This document shows, piece after piece, positions 58,499 through 64,000 of a stretch of DNA of 64,000 nucleotides (positions are counted from its first letter, which is position 1; each line of letters begins with the position of its first letter). A model generated the notes under the pieces. That model was not told the DNA's origin. It ran no database searches and saw only the letters and a list, made by a program, of their open reading frames with translations. Where the stretch lies: assembly GCA_934255545.1 (NCBI GenBank), contig CAKQOE010000005.1, positions 1 to 64,000 on the forward strand. Direction: 5' to 3'. This stretch comes from an uncultured Clostridia bacterium. Lineage in GTDB: Bacteria > Bacillota > Clostridia > Peptostreptococcales > Anaerovoracaceae. Made by a program: the position numbers and the translations under genes.

Positions 58499-58903
58499 AT
58501 GAGCGAAAATACAATAGCTTATATCCAGATGCTTGCGCCACTCATTCTTATCTTTGCTGCTTTATGGTTCTTCATGATAAGACCGCAGAAGAAGAGAGAT
58601 AACGAAACAAAGCAGATGAGAAACAGTCTGCAGGAAGGTGACGAGATCGTTACTATAGGCGGTATCGTAGGCAAGGTCCTCAACGTAAAGGAAGATTCTG
58701 TCGTTGTTTATGTAGGAACAGACAAAACAAAGATTGAGTTCAAAAAATGGGCTATCGGCGAGGTTTCAAAGAAGTCTGAAAAGGCTGCAGCAAAGGCTGA
58801 ACCTGCAAAGGAAGAGGCTGAGGAAGCAGAATCTAAGAAAAAGATAAAGAAGCTCACTCGCAAAGATGAGGCTGATAAGAATCCTTTAGAAGAGGATAAC
58901 TAA
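58499..58903 (+). CDS. yajC: Preprotein translocase subunit YajC
   Basis: 134 residues from ATG 58499; GGAGG ends 6 bases before. One membrane helix (MLAPLILIFAALWFFMIRPQKKR) with the family signature FMIRPQKKRDNE, then a small beta domain (GDEIVTIGGIVGKVLNVKEDSVVVYVG) and a Lys/Glu-rich tail of about 50 residues. Accessory to SecDF; secD and secF follow 2.3 kb downstream, with the SCIFF genes in between. Confidence 0.95.
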   Translation: MSENTIAYIQMLAPLILIFAALWFFMIRPQKKRDNETKQMRNSLQEGDEIVTIGGIVGKVLNVKEDSVVVYVGTDKTKIEFKKWAIGEVSKKSEKAAAKAEPAKEEAEEAESKKKIKKLTRKDEADKNPLEEDN

Positions 58904-58934
58904 AATATCACGATCATAATAATGATAAAGTCGG

Positions 58935-58966
58935 AAGCTGCCGCGTATATACGGCAGCTTTTTTTC
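58935..58966 (+). terminator. Rho-independent terminator of yajC
   Basis: AAGCTGCCG (58935-58943) with CGGCAGCTT (58952-58960), followed by six Ts. Confidence 0.9.
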
Positions 58967-59006
58967 ATATTATTTACCAGACTGAATTTAACAGGAGGTA
59001 TATAAT

Positions 59007-59432
59007 ATGAAGAAAAACAAAAATACCGGCGAAAAAATTAAAAGAAATATAAATGCAGGCAGAACAGCGGCCGCCGGCGTCCGCAAAGGCCTGAAAGGAT
59101 TTACAGCAGCTGTTGCGGCTGCGGCAGCAGGGGTCCTCATAAGCGGGCTTATGCTGTTTTTCACGGCAATGGGCATAGATTCTTCGACCGGCATTATCAT
59201 AGCTTTCATAACTGTCGGAGCCTTCATAAACGGATACACTGCCGCGGCGGCGGTAGGCAGAAAGGGCCTTATTACAGGTATAGCAGCCGGAGTCATATAT
59301 GTCGGAGCACTTACAGTGTTTTTTGCGCTCACTGCCGGTACAGGAGCGCCGTCTGCAGGACGTGCGGCGCTTCTCGCCATCCCTGTTGCCGCGTCCGGCG
59401 CGGCGGGAGTTCTGGGCGTAGGAAAGCATTGA
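59007..59432 (+). CDS. TIGR04086-family membrane protein
   Basis: 141 residues, AGGAGG before ATG. Basic N terminus (about 30 residues), then four membrane helices (FTAAVAAAAAGVLISGLMLFF, STGIIIAFITVGAFINGYTAAAAVG, LITGIAAGVIYVGALTVFFAL, AALLAIPVAASGAAGVLGVG). TIGR04086 proteins are found next to SCIFF systems and yajC/secDF in Clostridia. Function unknown. Confidence 0.85.
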   Translation: MKKNKNTGEKIKRNINAGRTAAAGVRKGLKGFTAAVAAAAAGVLISGLMLFFTAMGIDSSTGIIIAFITVGAFINGYTAAAAVGRKGLITGIAAGVIYVGALTVFFALTAGTGAPSAGRAALLAIPVAASGAAGVLGVGKH

Positions 59433-59454
59433 TCAGAAAAATAATTCAGTCTGC

Positions 59455-59483
59455 TTGACACCTATTATATAGTAGGGTAAAAT
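59455..59483 (+). promoter_or_regulatory. Strong sigma-A promoter of the SCIFF peptide gene
   Basis: Perfect TTGACA (59455-59460), 17-bp spacer, TAAAAT (59478-59483). Confidence 0.88.
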
Positions 59484-59575
59484 ACTAATGTTAATCAAGT
59501 ATACAAGAACGAAACTCATCTGAACCAACAGAATGATGTTAAGATGTTAAAAAGCGTTCATATAAGGAGGAAAAA

Positions 59576-59725
59576 ATGAAAAGAGTAAAGACTATCGCAA
59601 GACCTGTATTAAAGGACGCAGCATGCAGCACAGGATGCGGAGAATGCCAGACTTCATGTCAGTCAGCATGCAAGACTTCATGCACAGTTGCTAACCAGAA
59701 GTGCGAAAACATTAAGAGAAGATAA
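59576..59725 (+). CDS. scfA: SCIFF ranthipeptide precursor (six Cys in forty-five)
   Basis: 49 residues starting MKRVKTIARP, AAGGAGG five bases before ATG. The core has Cys at residues 17, 21, 24, 28, 32 and 36, and a seventh at 43: ACSTGCGECQTSCQSACKTSCTV. The run GCGECQTSCQSACKTSCTV is the near-invariant SCIFF signature of Clostridia. The maturase next door forms Cys-to-gamma-carbon thioether links. Native role is unclear; quorum-like regulation has been proposed. Confidence 0.97.
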   Translation: MKRVKTIARPVLKDAACSTGCGECQTSCQSACKTSCTVANQKCENIKRR

Positions 59726-59839
59726 TCAGATACTGATTTTTTGAAGAGAGGGTGTCCAGAATGTTGCCTGATATGCAGAGTTTTTTATGCATTGGATGCA
59801 CGTTTTGAGACAGCTTCTTTTTTTGAGGGGGTTGATCTT

Positions 59840-61195
59840 TTGATACACAGATATATCTTCAGGGACACGCCTATAGTGCTCGATGTAAACAGCGGCGCTG
59901 TACACGTGGTAGACCCGGTGATATATGACGCTCTCGAATACTGCAACGGAAGATCAGTAAATGAGGCTGAGATCACGTCGGCTCTCGCCGACAGATACGA
60001 GCCTGCTGAGATCAGCGATGCGATTTCCGATATAAAGGAGCTCATTGCCGCGGACATGCTCTTCAGCGAGGATGAAGTGGACAAGGGATCCATTGAGAGG
60101 AAAGAACCTGTTATCAAGGCGATGTGCCTTCATGTAGCTCACGACTGCAACATGAACTGCGCATACTGCTTCGGAGACAAGGGCGCATTCGAGGGTATCA
60201 GATGCCTGCTTTCGCTTGAAACAGGAAAGAAGGCTATAGATTTTCTTATACAGCATTCGGGCAGCCGCAGAAATCTTGAGATAGATTTCTTTGGCGGGGA
60301 ACCGCTTATGAACTTTGACGTAGTTAAAGAGCTTGTAAAGTACGGCCGCGAGATCGAGGACCGGTACGGAAAAAATATCAGGTTTACGATAACTACAAAC
60401 GGTATACTTCTTGATGATGACAAGATAGCGTACATAAATGAAAATATGGACAATGTCATCCTCAGCATAGACGGAAGACCGGAAGTAAACGACCGTATGA
60501 GAAAAACGGTGAACGGAAAAGGCACTTACGATATAATCACAAAGAACTACAAAAATTTCGTTTCAAAGCGTGACGGGTTATACTATGTAAGAGGTACGTT
60601 CACAAGATATAATCTTGACTTTGCGGAAGACGTAAAGCACCTGCTCGACCTTGGATTTTCAAACGTTTCAGTCGAGCCGGTAGTGACTGACAGCAAATAC
60701 GACTATGCTCTTCGCGATGAAGATATCGACACCATACTCAATGAGTATGACAGACTGTCAGATATGTACATCAAAAATGCGGAAGAGGGAAAGCCTTTCG
60801 ATTTCTTCCACTTCAACGTGGATCTGAATCAGGGACCGTGCGTTATAAAGCGCGTATCCGGCTGCGGAGCCGGAACAGAGTATGTCGCAGTATCTCCTGA
60901 AGGCGACATATATCCATGTCATCAGTTTGTCGGAAATCCGATATATAAGCTCGGCAACCTGAACGACGAAAAATTTGAAAACAGACTGTATGATACATTC
61001 AACAGGGCTCATATCTATAACAAGCCTGACTGCGTGGAATGCTGGGCGAAATTCTACTGCAGCGGCGGATGCCATGCTAACGCGATGCACGCAAATGGGG
61101 ACATCATGAAGCCGTACAGACTCGGCTGCGAGATGGAAAAGAAGCGCGTTGAATGTGCCATAGGAATACAGGCAGTTTTATCAGATGATATGTAA
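59840..61195 (+). CDS. scfB: SCIFF radical-SAM maturase (thioether bond-forming, SPASM)
   Basis: 451 residues from TTG 59840 (read as MIHRYIFRDTPIVLDVNSGAVHVVD). The TTG start has GAGGGGG eight bases before and gives the family's usual N terminus; the frame is open to an ATG at 59741, but those 33 residues have no family resemblance or ribosome site. N-terminal RRE-like peptide-binding domain (1-85), radical-SAM site C103-x3-C107-x2-C110 (CNMNCAYC), and a C-terminal SPASM with CGAGTEYVAVSPEGDIYPCHQFVG and CVECWAKFYCSGGC for auxiliary clusters. Acts on the peptide encoded 114 bp upstream. Confidence 0.96.
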   Translation: MIHRYIFRDTPIVLDVNSGAVHVVDPVIYDALEYCNGRSVNEAEITSALADRYEPAEISDAISDIKELIAADMLFSEDEVDKGSIERKEPVIKAMCLHVAHDCNMNCAYCFGDKGAFEGIRCLLSLETGKKAIDFLIQHSGSRRNLEIDFFGGEPLMNFDVVKELVKYGREIEDRYGKNIRFTITTNGILLDDDKIAYINENMDNVILSIDGRPEVNDRMRKTVNGKGTYDIITKNYKNFVSKRDGLYYVRGTFTRYNLDFAEDVKHLLDLGFSNVSVEPVVTDSKYDYALRDEDIDTILNEYDRLSDMYIKNAEEGKPFDFFHFNVDLNQGPCVIKRVSGCGAGTEYVAVSPEGDIYPCHQFVGNPIYKLGNLNDEKFENRLYDTFNRAHIYNKPDCVECWAKFYCSGGCHANAMHANGDIMKPYRLGCEMEKKRVECAIGIQAVLSDDM

Positions 61196-61218
61196 AAGGA
61201 AGGAGTTATTGAAAAGTA

Positions 61219-62532
61219 ATGAAGAATTTTAAAAGAGTAATGGCTGTTCTCATTATTCTGATTCTCATAGCAGGCTGGTATGTCACGATCTTCGGCGCAG
61301 GCAGCAAGGTCGATCCTATAAAGGATCACATGAAGCTTGGTCTGGATCTTCAGGGCGGCGTGTACGTTGTACTCGAAGCTGATACAGATGCTACAGGTGC
61401 GGAGCTTACATCGCTCATGAATCAGACTCAGGCAGTCATTGAAAAGAGAGTTAACGAAATGGGTCTTACTAACCCTGTAGTTTCTATCGAAGGTGAAAAG
61501 AGGATAAGAGTTGAGCTCCCAGGAGTAGATGACGCTGAATCAGCAATAAAATCTATCGGTACGACAGCCCAGCTGACATTTATAACTGCAGACGGAAACG
61601 TTATACTCACAGGTGATAACGTAAAGGATGCAAGTACTGCATTAAACCAGAAGGGTGCAGGATACGTAGTTACTATGGAGTTTGACTCAACAGGATCTTC
61701 ACTGTTTGAAGCGGCTACGCAGTCTATAGTAAACGGCGAGATCACAGCCGATGAGAAGCTCGGACTTCCGGCAAACTGCATCGCTATCATACTTGATAAC
61801 GAGGTGATATCATATCCTAGCGTAAGCTCAGTTATCACAGGCGGAAAGTGCCAGATCGAAGGCAACTTCACACAGGAAGAAGCTACGAACCTCGCAGCGC
61901 TCATCAGAGGCGGCGCGCTCCCTGTAAATCTTGAGGAAGTACAGACTAATATCGTAGGTCCTACGCTCGGTATGGACTCACTGACTCAGAGTATAATCGC
62001 TGCTGTTATCGGCGCAGCTCTCGTACTTCTGCTCATGCTCATAGTTTACAGGATCATGGGTCTTGCAGCTGATATCGCCCTCATAGTATACATCCTCGCT
62101 TACCTCTGGATCATCGTAGCGTTCGGAAACGTTCTTACGCTCCCTGGTATCGCAGGTATGATACTTTCAGTAGGTATGGCGGTAGACGCAAACGTTATCA
62201 TATTCTCAAGGATCAGGGAAGAGGTAGTAAAGGGCAAGACTATAAGAGTAGCGACTACTCAGGGCTACAAGAGAGCGCTCGGTACTGTAGTTGACTCTCA
62301 GGTAACTACACTTATCGCAGGCGTTGCACTTTACGAATTCGGTTCAGGCGATGTAAGAGGCTTCGCTCTTACGCTCATGATAGGTATCATAATCAGTATC
62401 ATTACTGCTACTATCGTAACTAACGTATATCTCCAGCTCATGGCAGAGAGCAGGATCTTCGGAACAAAGAAGATGTTCGGTATAAAGGACGCTCCTGCAG
62501 CAGTATCAGAAGAAGTAAAGGAGGCTTTATAA
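61219..62532 (+). CDS. secD: Protein translocase subunit SecD
   Basis: 437 residues. First helix (RVMAVLIILILIAGWYVTIF), then the periplasmic-type P1 region starting LGLDLQGGVYVVLEAD and RVNEMGLTNPVVSIEGEKRIRVELPG, then five helices (about 250-410) with GMILSVGMAVDANVIIFSRIREE, the proton-channel motif containing Asp. With SecF it pulls exported proteins through SecYEG using the proton gradient. It starts 23 bp after the maturase gene; its transcript may run from the SCIFF promoter. Confidence 0.97.
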   Translation: MKNFKRVMAVLIILILIAGWYVTIFGAGSKVDPIKDHMKLGLDLQGGVYVVLEADTDATGAELTSLMNQTQAVIEKRVNEMGLTNPVVSIEGEKRIRVELPGVDDAESAIKSIGTTAQLTFITADGNVILTGDNVKDASTALNQKGAGYVVTMEFDSTGSSLFEAATQSIVNGEITADEKLGLPANCIAIILDNEVISYPSVSSVITGGKCQIEGNFTQEEATNLAALIRGGALPVNLEEVQTNIVGPTLGMDSLTQSIIAAVIGAALVLLLMLIVYRIMGLAADIALIVYILAYLWIIVAFGNVLTLPGIAGMILSVGMAVDANVIIFSRIREEVVKGKTIRVATTQGYKRALGTVVDSQVTTLIAGVALYEFGSGDVRGFALTLMIGIIISIITATIVTNVYLQLMAESRIFGTKKMFGIKDAPAAVSEEVKEAL

Positions 62533-62533
62533 T

Positions 62534-63454
62534 ATGGAAAAATTAAAGAGCTTTCCTTTTATGGAAAAGAGAAAGATATATTATATCGTAACTCTCGTCC
62601 TCATAATCGCTTCTATCGCGACAGGACTTATCAGAGGATATAACTTCGGTATCGACTTCACAGGCGGTACACTCATGCAGATAGAGATGGGCAAGGAAGT
62701 AAAGATAAGCGAGATAAACGATATACTTTCAGATCAGAAAATAGACGGAAACGTTACTCACGCAGGTGACGGCAATACACAGATCATTATAAAGACTACT
62801 GACTCTATGGAAAGTGACACGAGAACGGCTCTTATGTCAGCTCTCGAAGAAAAGTATGGCGTCACGGATGACGCGGTACTTTCCATCGAAAACATCGGTC
62901 CGTCAGTAGGTGAGACGCTTAAGTCAAGCGCTTTCAAGGCTACAGCTATCGCTATAGTGCTCATGCTTATCTACATCGCTGTCAGATTCATGTGGAAGTA
63001 CGGTATTGCTGCTATCATAGCTCTTGCAAATACTGTACTGCTCGTTATCGGATTCTACGGCGTGTTCCACATCAGCATAAACAGCCCGTTCATCGCAGCT
63101 ATACTGACTATCCTGGGTTACGGTATCAACGATACTATCGTTATATTCGACCGTATCAGAGAAAATACGGATAACTCAGCAAGGAGGAGCGCAAACGGTC
63201 TCGCTCCGCTCGTAGACCTGAGTATAAAGCAGACACTCGGACGTTCGATCATGACTTCGCTCACTACAGTGATCGTAATGGTTCCTCTGCTTATATTCTG
63301 CGGAGACACTATCAGAAGCTTTATCCTGCCTATACTCGTAGGTGTTATCTGCAGTACCTGCTCTTCAATATTCATCGCCACATCTGTATGGTATGATATC
63401 ATGAAGTCTACAGACAGATCTTCATACCACGGCAAGGCAAAGAAGAATAAATAG
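62534..63454 (+). CDS. secF: Protein translocase subunit SecF
   Basis: 306 residues, starts one base after secD ends. First helix, the short extracytoplasmic domain beginning GYNFGIDFTGGTLMQIEMG, then five helices with ILTILGYGINDTIVIFDRIREN (channel aspartates) and TLGRSIMTSLTTVIVMVPLL. Works as a heterodimer with SecD. Confidence 0.97.
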   Translation: MEKLKSFPFMEKRKIYYIVTLVLIIASIATGLIRGYNFGIDFTGGTLMQIEMGKEVKISEINDILSDQKIDGNVTHAGDGNTQIIIKTTDSMESDTRTALMSALEEKYGVTDDAVLSIENIGPSVGETLKSSAFKATAIAIVLMLIYIAVRFMWKYGIAAIIALANTVLLVIGFYGVFHISINSPFIAAILTILGYGINDTIVIFDRIRENTDNSARRSANGLAPLVDLSIKQTLGRSIMTSLTTVIVMVPLLIFCGDTIRSFILPILVGVICSTCSSIFIATSVWYDIMKSTDRSSYHGKAKKNK

Positions 63455-63736
63455 CAGATCGGCAGTGTCGATAAACGCTGACTTTTGATCGTAAGGGGCG
63501 TCCTTTGGGCGCCCCATATGTTGTATTTAAAGTTAAGCAAAATTTTCATGTATGTTCAGCATATCGCTGCGATTATTGGATCATTGATCTGCAAATGTCT
63601 GCAAAAAGTCATTCAATGACTATTAAATGCCGTTAGAATATCATATAACTGCTGTGTTATGATATATCACAGCAAAAAGAGTCCGGAACAGTCATGATCA
63701 CAGGTGTGAATGAGTCATGACGGTATTTAATAATTA

Positions 63737-63765
63737 TTGAAGCGCATGAAGCCACGCTGTATAAT
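63737..63765 (+). promoter_or_regulatory. Sigma-A promoter of relA/spoT
   Basis: TTGAAG (63737-63742), 17-bp spacer, perfect TATAAT (63760-63765). Confidence 0.7.
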
Positions 63766-63823
63766 GTAAGTCAAGCATGATAAAATAGTGTATACAGGAT
63801 ACGCAGGAATATCTTATCTGTGG

Positions 63824-63838
63824 GTCGGCCGGGCCGAC
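63824..63838. repeat. GCC-N-GGC palindrome 11
   Basis: Arms GTCGGCC/GGCCGAC around a central G, in the relA leader. Confidence 0.6.
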
Positions 63839-63876
63839 GCAGCGCAAAAGTATTTATTTGGAGTTGGAAATGTAGT

Positions 63877-64000
63877 ATGAAAAATGTTGATCAGGTAGAC
63901 AAAATGGACGAATTCTTAGAATATTTAAAAGGACTTAATCCGAATTACGATCTGGAGATTATAAAAAAGGCGTATCTGACTGCTGCCACTATGCATAAGG
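63877..64000 (+). CDS. relA: Bifunctional (p)ppGpp synthetase/hydrolase, N-terminal fragment (runs off the window)
   Basis: ATG 63877 opens a frame to the window end (41 full codons): MKNVDQVDKMDEFLEYL then NPNYDLEIIKKAYLTAATMHK. The 'YDLExIxKAYxxAxxxHKG' start is that of the HD hydrolase domain of RelA/SpoT proteins, and secD-secF-relA is a known Clostridial order. Only the first part is visible, so domain integrity cannot be checked. Confidence 0.75.
   Translation, partial: MKNVDQVDKMDEFLEYLKGLNPNYDLEIIKKAYLTAATMHK

Larger units (their letters stand above)
63455..63876. other. 422-bp gap between secF and relA, rich in palindromes
   Basis: No coding region seen. Contents in order: a terminator-like GGGGCG/CGCCCC hairpin (63495-63515), AGTCATT-C-AATGACT (63607-63621), GCTGTG/CACAGC (63651-63673), GTCATGA/TCATGAC (63691-63721), a promoter (63737-63765) and palindrome 11 (63824-63838). 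Confidence 0.65.

Noticed and set aside
59741..59839. Longer N terminus for the SCIFF maturase from ATG 59741
   Set aside because: The 33 added residues have no family resemblance and no ribosome site; TTG 59840 has GAGGGGG at good distance and gives the standard N terminus.

Overview
The window is chromosomal DNA from a Gram-positive anaerobe of the class Clostridia. The evidence is PolC-type DNA polymerase III, the rimP-nusA-ylxR-ylxQ-infB-rbfA order, the non-mevalonate isoprenoid genes dxr and ispG, an LtaS-like synthase, and a SCIFF peptide with its radical-SAM maturase. Frequent ATA (Ile) and AGA (Arg) codons and moderate GC would suit the Anaerovoracaceae/Family XIII area, but that is a guess; no rRNA is present.

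Layout: (1) 1-3.8 kb: accessory genes (transporter tail, DUF4358 lipoprotein, LURP-one-like, DUF2325, helical protein, DUF5688) with a 323-bp palindromic element. (2) 3.8-9.5 kb, minus strand: cell envelope, LtaS-like synthase and an FHA-FtsW/PBP pair. (3) 9.8-33.5 kb: a nearly continuous plus-strand housekeeping block: pyrH-frr-(small ORF)-uppS-cdsA-dxr, rseP-ispG, nfeD-SPFH, polC, the rimP-to-ribF translation cluster, rpsO, pnp. (4) 33.7-37.4 kb, minus: CoA-transferase, polysaccharide deacetylase, YitT protein, with a second copy of the palindromic element. (5) 37.7-39.5 kb: M16 peptidase and nitroreductase. (6) 39.6-51.2 kb: accessory island with a broken DUF1016 nuclease between 23-bp direct repeats, a FeoB-associated cysteine-rich peptide, Fic, and a type I restriction-modification locus with two hsdS copies around a toxin-antitoxin-like pair and a tyrosine recombinase. 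(7) 51.4-58.3 kb: small alarmone synthetase, YbaK, and a GntR-linked operon of two FAD oxidoreductases and a CCG iron-sulfur protein. (8) 58.4-64 kb: tRNA-Leu, yajC, TIGR04086 membrane protein, SCIFF peptide and maturase, secD-secF, and the start of relA/spoT.

Most notable: a PolC with no DnaQ-like exonuclease insert but a complete PHP metal-site set; an RseP without its PDZ domain; eleven odd palindromes with a CC-N-GG centre and mutually different arms; two MITE-like long palindromes ending in AAGTATAC; an operator GTTAG-N6-CTAAC placed exactly 8 nt after the -10 box of two distant promoters (DUF2325 and the FeoB-associated peptide); a 20-bp motif shared by the CoA-transferase and FAD/Fe-S promoters; and a duplicated hsdS locus in which one copy has an amber codon.

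All calls come from reading the sequence; family assignments rest on recognised motifs, not on searches.
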